Assembly: GCA_013821525.1 (NCBI GenBank)
Contig: JACDGR010000134.1
Coordinates: 1 to 8,317 of the forward strand
Reading direction: 5' to 3'
Source: Actinomycetota bacterium
Lineage (GTDB): Bacteria; Actinomycetota; Thermoleophilia; Gaiellales; Gaiellaceae
Length of the DNA: 8,317 nt
Shown: positions 1 through 5,526 of the stretch, piece by piece
Numbering within the stretch: position 1 is the first letter of the stretch
Layout: the number at the start of each line of letters is the position of its first letter
Notes under the pieces: model-generated
The model's database searches: none
The model's input: only the letters and a program-made list of their open reading frames with translations
What the model was told of the DNA's origin: nothing
Translations under genes and position numbers: made by a program

Positions 1-38
1 CGCCCACTGCAGCTCTGCATTTGGGACTAGGCGCTTTC

Positions 39-1178
39 TCAGGTGACGACGATTCCGAATCCGGCAGTGCCGGTGGGGAGTGCCGTCGGTGAGCTGGGTA
101 GTTCGGTGAGGGTGCCGCCGTTGACTGCGAAGGCGCCGACGGCGGCAGCTCCGTCCTCGACGACGTAGAGCGTCGTGCCGTCTGGGCTGAGTCTTGCGTC
201 GAATGCGCCGACGTGTGTGCCGCTGATCGGCGTGCTTCCGAGCAGGTTGAGCGCGCCGTTGGCGGCGATCGCGTAGCGCGAGATGCTGCTGCTGGCGGTG
301 TTGACGGCGAAAAGAAAGTTGCCGTCGTGGCTGATCTCGACCCAGCACGGTGCGGTCTGGGCGTCGGGGTAGGGCGAGGAGCCGATCGAGGTGAGAGTGC
401 CGTCGGTTGCGTCGCTGAAGGCTGAGACGGTGCCGTTTCCTGCGCCGTCGTGGGCGTTAGAGACAAACAGCTGGGTCGGGTCGGTGGGGCGGAACTCGCT
501 TCCGAAGGGGCCGAGCCCCTGGGCTGTGAACGGTGAACCAGCCGCCGCGGTCAGCCGCCCGTCGGAGCCGACGCTGAAGCTGTCGATCTGCGAGCTGCCG
601 ACGCGGGTTCCGACAAGTTTGGTGCCGTCGCTGTTGAAGAGAACATCACCGGGGGAGGCGGCGTCCGGAAGCGGGACGGTCGAGTTTGCGAGTGCCCTCA
701 GATGGCCGCCGGGGTTGATGGTGAAGCCGGTGTAGTTGCTGCCGCCTGCGCCCGCGTTTGCGACGTAGACAAGGTTGTCGTGGACGGCGATGCTCAGCGG
801 CTCGTTGCCGCCGGAGGAGACGCTGCCACCGCCGACGGTTTTCAGGCCGCCGTCGTGACTGATGCGGAGCACTGAGATCTGGTTGCTGCCCGCGTCGACA
901 GCAAGGAGGTAGCGACCGTCGCTGGTCTGTTGCAGCGCGCCCTGGGCACCGATGCCGTGCCCGGTGCCGGCGCCGCCGGTTGGAAACGGTGACCCGGCGG
1001 TCGGCGTCAGCGTCCCGTCGGCGTGTCGGTCGAAGGCGGCGATCGTATTCGTCCCCGCGGTGTTGTCGTTGACGTAAACGTGTCCGACGACCGACGACGC
1101 GGCCGAGGCTCCTCCGGCGAGGACTGTGAAGAGCGTCGTGGCGAGCGCCAGCGGGAGTGCAAGTCGAAAGAGCTTCAC
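39..1178 (-). CDS. Secreted seven-bladed beta-propeller protein (lactonase/YncE-like)
   Basis: Encodes about 379 residues. The start is GTG at 1178: AGGAGG (1187-1192) sits 8 bases upstream and the protein then opens with a signal peptide (KLFR, a hydrophobic run, then AGGASA, cleavage near residue 26). Frame remains open further upstream to 1499, but that stretch has no ribosome site and unlikely composition. The mature part repeats a blade motif seven times: a Gly-(x)-Leu turn followed by a Ser/Pro-rich strand, near residues 56 (GTLTPTAGSPF), 111, 158, 207 (GRLTAAAGSPF), 260 (GTLTSIGSSPY), 308 and 355 (GTLTELPSSP). Each is preceded by a strand of LFVSN/LYVVE type. Seven copies fit a complete propeller of the family containing 6-phosphogluconolactonase (lactonase, seven-bladed). 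Export argues against the cytosolic pentose-phosphate role; substrate unknown. Only one cysteine (278) is present in the mature part. Divergent from the response regulator gene and possibly controlled by it. Confidence 0.85.
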   Translation of the reverse strand: MKLFRLALPLALATTLFTVLAGGASAASSVVGHVYVNDNTAGTNTIAAFDRHADGTLTPTAGSPFPTGGAGTGHGIGAQGALQQTSDGRYLLAVDAGSNQISVLRISHDGGLKTVGGGSVSSGGNEPLSIAVHDNLVYVANAGAGGSNYTGFTINPGGHLRALANSTVPLPDAASPGDVLFNSDGTKLVGTRVGSSQIDSFSVGSDGRLTAAAGSPFTAQGLGPFGSEFRPTDPTQLFVSNAHDGAGNGTVSAFSDATDGTLTSIGSSPYPDAQTAPCWVEISHDGNFLFAVNTASSSISRYAIAANGALNLLGSTPISGTHVGAFDARLSPDGTTLYVVEDGAAAVGAFAVNGGTLTELPSSPTALPTGTAGFGIVVT

Positions 1179-1267
1179 CGTGCGAACCTCCTGGCTTTGC
1201 GGATCGGGGCGATCCCCCCGTGAGGGCGCCACCCTGCCGCGGCGATCTGGCAAATCTCTTGCGCGAG

Positions 1268-1285
1268 GATGAACAGTCCATGAAC
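1268..1285 (-). promoter_or_regulatory. Direct-repeat operator candidate, GTTCAT x2 at 11-base period
   Basis: Read on the minus strand the sequence is GTTCATG, GACT, GTTCATC: two 7-base units separated by 4 bases. OmpR/PhoB-class regulators bind head-to-tail repeats with exactly this 7+4 geometry, and the PHO box of Streptomyces PhoP has GTTCACC-type units, so the second unit differs from that at one base. It lies about 90 bases upstream of the propeller start and about 210 bases upstream of the response regulator start, so it could serve either. Binding by the neighbouring regulator is inferred. Confidence 0.45.
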
Positions 1286-1306
1286 TCGCAGCTTTCGGCT
1301 TGCGAG
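1285..1306. repeat. Short inverted repeat in the divergent promoter region
   Basis: CTCGCA (1285-1290) and TGCGAG (1301-1306) are perfect 6-base arms around a 10-base spacer. The repeat abuts the GTTCAT direct repeat. It may be a dimer-binding site or part of the same regulatory element; six-base arms can also arise by chance in GC-rich DNA. Confidence 0.3.
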
Positions 1307-1491
1307 CGGCACAATCCCCGACGTACGACGGCGCGCAAGGCTCGCGGCCGCGCAGAGAATTCAGGAATCCGTAACCGTTGGAGCGCTCGGCAGTCGATAG
1401 TTTCGACGCGATGACTGAGGACGGACAATTCGATGGCCCAGATCGAGCTGCGGCGCCGATGGGCTTACATCCGGCTGCCAGAGGGCCGGAC

Positions 1492-2178
1492 GTGAGCAAA
1501 CGGACGATCCTGATCGTCGATGATGAGCCGATCGTCCGTGACGTGGTTGCCCGCTATCTCGAGCGCGACGGGTATGTGATCGACGAGGCCGCTGACGGAG
1601 ACGACGCGCGAGCGCGGATCGAAGCCAGCTCTCCTAGCCTTGTTGTGCTCGATGTCATGCTTCCGGGAACCGATGGTTTGACGTTGTGCCGCTGGATCCG
1701 GGAGCGGGGAGATATCCCGGTGATCATGCTGACAGCCCGTGGCGATGAGACCGACCGGATCGTCGCGCTCGACCTCGGTGCCGACGACTACGTCACGAAG
1801 CCGTTCTCGCCGCGGGAGCTGGTCGCCCGGGTGCGCTCCGTGCTCCGTCGGGCGGCGGCAAACCCGTCACAAGCAGGGTCACAAATCAACGCCTCCGGAT
1901 TGATCCTCGACCCGGAGACACGCGACGTGACGATCGACGGTGACGCGGTGCAACTCACCGCCAAGGAATTCGACCTGCTGTTCTTCCTCGCGTCGCATCC
2001 ACGTCGCGTCTTCTCGCGTGACCAGCTGATGAACCGGGTCTGGGGCTACGCCGCTGCGCTCGACACCGGCACCGTGACGGTGCACATCCGCAGGCTCCGC
2101 TCGAAGATCGAGGTCGACCCCGCGCAGCCGGCTCGACTCGAGACTGTCTGGGGTGTTGGCTACCGGTTTGCCGGATGA
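1492..2178 (+). CDS. OmpR/PhoB-class response regulator
   Basis: Encodes 228 residues, the usual length of the family. The GTG at 1492 is chosen because GAGG lies 7 bases upstream and the receiver begins at once (SKRTILIVDDEP). Earlier in-frame starts (TTG 1378, ATG 1411, ATG 1459) would add a non-conserved tail. Receiver domain, residues 4-120: acidic pair D10/D11, phospho-acceptor D54 in VVLDVMLPG, conserved T81 (MLTARGD) and K103 (VTKPFSP). C-terminal winged helix, residues 133-227: LTAKEFDLLFFLASHP, then the recognition helix region GTVTVHIRRLRSKIE and the closing wing VWGVGYRF. All catalytic residues are present, so it should be phosphorylated by the overlapping kinase gene and act as a DNA-binding transcription factor. 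Its stop TGA shares bases with the kinase ATG. Likely targets are the flanking secreted-protein genes, where 11-base-period repeats occur. The specific pathway is not identifiable. Confidence 0.95.
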   Translation: MSKRTILIVDDEPIVRDVVARYLERDGYVIDEAADGDDARARIEASSPSLVVLDVMLPGTDGLTLCRWIRERGDIPVIMLTARGDETDRIVALDLGADDYVTKPFSPRELVARVRSVLRRAAANPSQAGSQINASGLILDPETRDVTIDGDAVQLTAKEFDLLFFLASHPRRVFSRDQLMNRVWGYAAALDTGTVTVHIRRLRSKIEVDPAQPARLETVWGVGYRFAG

Positions 2179-3245
2179 CGATCTTCGCGCTCGCTGTCGC
2201 GTTCGGCACGCTCACCGCTGCGTTGGTGGCGACATTCGGCCTACGTCTTCTGCCAACTGTCCGCCTACAGCTGGCGGGGTTCGCGTTCCTCGCGGTCGCA
2301 CTACCTCTCGTCGCAGTGCTGTTGTCGGGTTGGGTGATGTTCCACATGGGCGACGATGTGAAGATTCTCGGGGTCGCAGCGACCAGCGCTGCGGCAGCCG
2401 TCGGCGCCGCATTGGTTCTTGGCTCCTCGATCGTGCAACGCATCGAGCGTCTACGTGGATCCTCCGCTGCCCTCGCCGCGGGCGACTTGAGCAGCCGCGC
2501 ACCTGATACCGGGCCACGCGAGCTTGCCGACCTCGGTCGGGCCTTTAACGCGATGGCCGAAAACCTGGAGCAACTCTTCAACGCCCGGCGCGAGCTCGTC
2601 GCCGCCGCAAGCCACGACCTGCGCACCCCAATCGCGTCGATCACTGCGATGCTCGAGGCGATCGAGGACGACCTTGCTACGCCAAAGGAATATCTCCCCG
2701 ACCTAGCCGACCAGACACGACGCCTCAGCGCGCTCGTCGAAGACCTCTTCGACGTCGCACGGATCGACGCCGGCGTGCTCGCCTACGAGCTGCAAACCGT
2801 TCGGCTGCAACCAATCGTCGACAGTTGCCTGCGCACCATTGCGGCACAGGCTCGGGCAAAGAACGTCCGGCTCGAGCAACGAGGCGGGGACGAACAGGCA
2901 CGCTGCGCCCCCCTGCAGGTCGAGCGAGTGCTGCTCAATGTCCTCACCAACGCCCTCCGCCACACACCCTCCGACGGCACAATCGCAGTTGTTCTCGACC
3001 GCGAGGCCCAAGCCGTTCGGATCACCGTCGAGGATTCGGGCACCGGCTTGACCGCCGAAACGATGCGACGGATGTTCGATCGTTTCTGGCGTGCCGACCC
3101 GAGCCGGAGCCGCACGACTGGAGCTGGCGGCCTCGGACTGACGATCGCACGCGGCCTCATCGAGTCACAAGGCGGCAGCATCACCGCACACTCCAATGCG
3201 TGGGGCGGCGCCAGCGTGTCATTCACCCTGCCCGCCGTCTCCTAG
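2175..3245 (+). CDS. Membrane sensor histidine kinase, partner of the upstream regulator
   Basis: Encodes 356 residues. The ATG overlaps the regulator stop (ATGA), so translation is probably coupled; no good separate ribosome site is visible. Three hydrophobic segments occur near residues 3-24, 32-53 and 63-85, joined by very short loops, so there is almost no extracytoplasmic sensor domain. A HAMP linker follows (about 85-135, with IERLRGSSAALAAGDLSSR). H-box at 144-152 (AASHDLRTP, phosphorylated H147), N-box at 255-264 (NVLTNALRHT), G1 box VEDSGTGL (285-292, D287), F-box FDRFWRADPSR (301-311) and G2 box GAGGLGLTIARGL (316-328). All ATP-binding and phosphotransfer motifs are intact. The protein should autophosphorylate on H147 and pass phosphate to D54 of the partner. 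The signal is unknown; the compact membrane region suggests sensing within or at the membrane, or through an accessory protein. Confidence 0.95.
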   Translation: MTIFALAVAFGTLTAALVATFGLRLLPTVRLQLAGFAFLAVALPLVAVLLSGWVMFHMGDDVKILGVAATSAAAAVGAALVLGSSIVQRIERLRGSSAALAAGDLSSRAPDTGPRELADLGRAFNAMAENLEQLFNARRELVAAASHDLRTPIASITAMLEAIEDDLATPKEYLPDLADQTRRLSALVEDLFDVARIDAGVLAYELQTVRLQPIVDSCLRTIAAQARAKNVRLEQRGGDEQARCAPLQVERVLLNVLTNALRHTPSDGTIAVVLDREAQAVRITVEDSGTGLTAETMRRMFDRFWRADPSRSRTTGAGGLGLTIARGLIESQGGSITAHSNAWGGASVSFTLPAVS

Positions 3246-3363
3246 GCCGCAGCCCCGATACCTCGTTCCGAGCAGCGAACGACTCGGTCTGCCTCGCTGT
3301 CATTCCTTGGACACGGACGCCGCTCGGCGCCGCTGGCCACCGTTCAGGCTGCGGAAACCTATC

Positions 3364-3392
3364 GTTCGAAAATCGTAATCTGGCTGTAAGAA
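3364..3392 (+). promoter_or_regulatory. Three direct-repeat units at 11-base period upstream of secreted protein gene
   Basis: GTTCGAA (3364-3370), GTAATCT (3375-3381) and GTAAGAA (3386-3392) start exactly 11 bases apart, the periodicity of OmpR/PhoB-class operators. The first begins GTTC, like the units upstream of the propeller gene. A weak -10-like TACTAC lies at 3401-3406, which would put the repeats over the -35 position as for an activator. Unit similarity is modest, so this is a candidate only. Confidence 0.35.
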
Positions 3393-3407
3393 CCTGCGGC
3401 TACTACT

Positions 3408-3452
3408 GGAGCGTCCGAGTATTTCTTCGAGCAAGCGATCGCCGGACGCTCC
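3408..3452 (+). terminator. Strong hairpin with T-rich tail: terminator or leader attenuator
   Basis: GGAGCGTCCG (3408-3417) and CGGACGCTCC (3443-3452) are perfect 10-base inverted arms around a 25-base loop, and the right arm is followed by GTATTTTCT. A GC-rich stem plus T-rich run resembles an intrinsic terminator for the two-component operon. It ends only 26 bases before the next start codon, so if a promoter lies upstream of 3408 it would act inside the leader of the secreted protein gene. The loop contains the 8-base palindrome GCGATCGC (3435-3442). Confidence 0.55.
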
Positions 3453-3461
3453 GTATTTTCT

Positions 3462-3477
3462 AGAGAAAGGGATCTCT
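3462..3477 (+). promoter_or_regulatory. Ribosome binding site in the loop of a small inverted repeat
   Basis: AGAGA (3462-3466) and TCTCT (3473-3477) are complementary and enclose AAGGGA, the centre of the ribosome site for the ATG at 3479. The Shine-Dalgarno-like run GAGAAAGGG is 7 bases from the start. The stem is weak (5 bp), so the effect on translation is uncertain. Confidence 0.4.
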
Positions 3478-3478
3478 C

Positions 3479-4510
3479 ATGAAGTCATTTCGTGGACGGC
3501 GCATCGCGCTTCCCGCACTGCTTCTGCTGTTGGCCGCAGCGGTGATTGCTACCGCTCAGTCAGGTGCAGCTACGTCGGCGAACGCGAAGCCTCTCATCCG
3601 TAGCGCGATCAGCGTCGACGGGAACGCCGAGACGATCACGCTTCCGTTGTTCAAGGGCCAGACCGCGGCAGGCGAAGCCACCTGGTATGTCGTGATCGAC
3701 TCCTCGAGCCGCGCCGATGCGAAGCGCCGCGGCGTCAACTTCGCGCCGCGACTCGGCAAGGCGCTCGGGACCGGCGCTGTCGAAAAGGCGCACCTGGCCG
3801 GCAGCACGGTCGTCTTCCCGGGCACCGTCAACTTCGCTCCGAAGCGTGTGGTTGTTCCTTCGGCGACCGGATTTCCGCCGACCAAGTTCGCTCCCGGTGC
3901 GGTCGGAGATCAGTCGTACAGCCCGCTTGTTACGACCGGTGACGGGGTTGTCCTCGACGCTCCGCAGGTCAAGAACGCGACAGGACAGAGCGACACCGTC
4001 GTCAGTATCGACACCTCGCGTCGGCAAGTCACGCTCAAGCTTCTGCGCGGGTTCTTCAACGGCACCTCGGTTCTCTATCTGCGAACCGACGGCTCCGGGA
4101 CACTGGTCACGGCACTCGAGGCGAGCACGTACGCGCCCAACCTCGGCAAGGCCCCGGACGCGGCCAACTCTGGAATCATCCCGGTGATCAACGGGCCGCT
4201 CGGAAAGAACAACCCGAAGCGGCAGGGTCTCGAGTCCGCCGTGCTCGGTCAGGGCGACCCGCTCAACATCACCCAGACGCTTCCCGGCAGTGCAGACTAC
4301 TCGCCGGTCTGGGATCTCCACCCGGTTGTCTGGACGGCTGCCGCCATCAAGGCCGGCAAACGAACCCAACTGACCTCTACCGCCCAGATTGTCCGCGCCT
4401 TCAAGGCCGGGCTCCTGACAAGCGCAGGCAAGGGCCCAGCTGACCCGACGCTCGGAGGCGTCCGTGCGCTCGGAATGATTTCAATCTGCTCGACAGTCGC
4501 AATCGGCTGA
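3479..4510 (+). CDS. Secreted protein of unknown function with internally duplicated domain
   Basis: Encodes 343 residues from an ATG with a GAGAAAGGG ribosome site. An N-terminal signal peptide is clear: basic MKSFRGRRIA, a Leu/Ala core to about residue 27, Ala-rich cleavage options up to about 35. I do not recognise the family. The mature protein appears to contain two copies of one domain. Copy 1, about residues 44-150, has ISVDGNAETITLPLFKG, WYVVIDSSS, NFAPRLGKAL and SYSPLV. Copy 2, about 175-280, has VSIDTSRRQVTLKLLRG, LYLRTDGSG, TYAPNLGKAP and DYSPVWDLH in the same order. A C-terminal stretch (about 285-343) carries TAQIVRAFKAGLL and ends with a lone cysteine (C337). No catalytic motif, lipobox or cell-wall anchor is seen, so it is probably released or retained by other proteins. 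It follows the two-component system on the same strand, 233 bases on, and may be one of its targets. Confidence 0.85.
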   Translation: MKSFRGRRIALPALLLLLAAAVIATAQSGAATSANAKPLIRSAISVDGNAETITLPLFKGQTAAGEATWYVVIDSSSRADAKRRGVNFAPRLGKALGTGAVEKAHLAGSTVVFPGTVNFAPKRVVVPSATGFPPTKFAPGAVGDQSYSPLVTTGDGVVLDAPQVKNATGQSDTVVSIDTSRRQVTLKLLRGFFNGTSVLYLRTDGSGTLVTALEASTYAPNLGKAPDAANSGIIPVINGPLGKNNPKRQGLESAVLGQGDPLNITQTLPGSADYSPVWDLHPVVWTAAAIKAGKRTQLTSTAQIVRAFKAGLLTSAGKGPADPTLGGVRALGMISICSTVAIG

Positions 4511-4522
4511 GTTCCCCGTCGA

Positions 4523-4565
4523 GCCCGGCCGGGTGCGTGGTCTGAGCAGCGCACCCGGCCAGGGC
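4523..4565. terminator. Long GC hairpin between convergent genes
   Basis: GGCCGGGTGCG (4527-4537) and CGCACCCGGCC (4550-4560) form a perfect 11-bp stem with a 12-base loop. The outer GCCC (4523-4526) and GGGC (4562-4565) extend it around a single bulged A. It starts 13 bases after the stop of the secreted protein gene. There is no T run, as is common for actinobacterial hairpin terminators, and it could act on both strands. Confidence 0.7.
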
Positions 4566-4657
4566 CTCGGCCCGCCCGGGCCCAGCGGAACGATCTACGG
4601 CAGGCTGTCCCCGAGCACGGTCGCCTGGGCCCGGTGGGACGTTGGACGGGAGACAGC

Positions 4658-4675
4658 AGCGCGCACTGCCGCGCT
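4658..4675 (-). terminator. Candidate terminator hairpin after the peroxiredoxin gene
   Basis: AGCGCG (4658-4663) and CGCGCT (4670-4675) are perfect 6-base arms with a 6-base loop, 26 bases beyond the peroxiredoxin stop on the minus strand. No T run follows. The larger hairpin at 4523-4565 could be the main terminator instead. Confidence 0.4.
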
Positions 4676-4701
4676 CGCAATCCCTGATTCTCGGAGGCAC
4701 C

Positions 4702-5361
4702 CTATTTCGGTTGCGGGACGATGCGGATGTAGGGCCGCGGCGACTCCCAGCCGTCCGGGTATGTCTCCCTCGCTTCTTCGTCTGACACCGAGCCGGCAAT
4801 GATCACGTCGTCGCCCTGCTGCCAGTTCACCGGCGTCGAGACCTTGTGTTTCGCGGTCAATTGCAGTGAGTCGAGAACGCGGAGTACCTCATCGAAGTTG
4901 CGCCCCGTCGTCATCGGGTAGATGAGGATGAGCTTGACCTTCTTGTCAGGTCCGACGATGAAGACGTTGCGGACGGTCTGGTTGTCGGCTGCAGTTCGGT
5001 CGGCCGGATCGCCGGAGACGTCCGCGCCAAGCATCCCGTAGAGCTTTGAGACGTTGAAGTCGACGTCGGCGATCATCGGGTAGTTCGGCGCGTGGCCCTG
5101 CGTTTCCTCGATGTCGCGCGCCCAGAGCCCGTGCTTGTCGACCGGGTCGACTGAGAGCCCGAGCAGCTTTGCGTTGCGCCTGTCGAACTCGGGCTTGATC
5201 TTCGCCATGTAGCCGAGCTCGGTGGTGCAGACGGGAGTGAAGTCCTTGGGGTGCGAGAAGAGCACGGCCCACGAATCGCCGAGCCACTCGTGGAACTGGA
5301 TCGGGCCTTCGGTCGTCTCCGCCGCGAAATCCGGTGCCGCGTCGCCAAGGTGTAGTGCCAT
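4702..5361 (-). CDS. 1-Cys peroxiredoxin, Prx6 class
   Basis: Encodes 219 residues from the ATG at 5361, with AGGAGG (5367-5372) 5 bases upstream; the frame stays open upstream but that part is unrelated sequence. The thioredoxin-fold peroxiredoxin domain opens with LHLGDAAPDFAAETTEG. The active site is SHPKDFTPVCTTELG with peroxidatic Cys45, Thr42 and Pro43, and the conserved arginine is in TVRNVFIVGPDKK (R131). The C-terminal domain has the Prx6 signatures YPMTTGRNFDEVLRVLDSLQ, TPVNWQQGDDVII and a YIRIVPQP ending. Cys45 is the only cysteine, so it is a true 1-Cys enzyme that must be reduced by an external thiol. It should reduce hydrogen peroxide and organic hydroperoxides in the cytoplasm. 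Length matches the family (about 220). Monocistronic and convergent with the secreted protein gene. A TTGACA lies at 5500-5505 on this strand, but no good -10 follows it. Confidence 0.96.
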   Translation of the reverse strand: MALHLGDAAPDFAAETTEGPIQFHEWLGDSWAVLFSHPKDFTPVCTTELGYMAKIKPEFDRRNAKLLGLSVDPVDKHGLWARDIEETQGHAPNYPMIADVDFNVSKLYGMLGADVSGDPADRTAADNQTVRNVFIVGPDKKVKLILIYPMTTGRNFDEVLRVLDSLQLTAKHKVSTPVNWQQGDDVIIAGSVSDEEARETYPDGWESPRPYIRIVPQPK

Positions 5362-5526
5362 TTGATCCTCCTTGTCTCTCTGCCGCGCCTCAGGCGTCGG
5401 CGGTGTCTGATCGGCCTGGAAGGAAGCCCGGCGTGGGTCGCGTCCGAGTGTCTTACAAAATCGAGTTGATACGCAAACCGTCGGTACGTAACGGGCGTCT
5501 GTCAAAACTTCATTTCGAAAAGTATC

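Larger units (their letters stand above)
1179..1491. other. Divergent intergenic region between propeller gene and response regulator
   Basis: These 313 bases hold the control regions of both flanking genes. Visible elements are the AGGAGG ribosome site of the propeller gene (1187-1192), an 11-base-period GTTCAT direct repeat (1268-1285, minus strand), an adjacent inverted repeat CTCGCA/TGCGAG (1285-1306), and a weak GAGG ribosome site (1481-1484) for the response regulator. I found no convincing -35/-10 pair on either strand. Open reading frames crossing the region have no ribosome sites and no recognisable domains, so I treat it as non-coding. Confidence 0.6.

Noticed and set aside
1..38. 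Possible terminator for the propeller gene at the left edge
   Set aside because: Only a few complementary bases are visible and the sequence is cut by the window edge.
1179..1499. N-terminal extension of the propeller protein to 1499
   Set aside because: The GTG at 1178 has an ideal AGGAGG site and is followed at once by a signal peptide; the extension would bury it behind 107 residues of unlikely sequence.
3560..4369. 269-codon minus-strand frame opposite the secreted protein gene
   Set aside because: No ribosome site or recognisable motif; the plus-strand gene has a signal peptide, ribosome site and internal repeat.
5471..5495. Imperfect palindrome around TACGTA as an operator for the peroxiredoxin gene
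   Set aside because: Only the central six bases are perfectly symmetric and flanking pairs are mismatched.
5466..5505. Promoter boxes TTGATA (plus, 5466-5471) and TTGACA (minus, 5500-5505)
   Set aside because: Good -35-like hexamers, but neither has a convincing -10 at 16-18 bases (TAACGG and GACGGT), so I do not list promoters.
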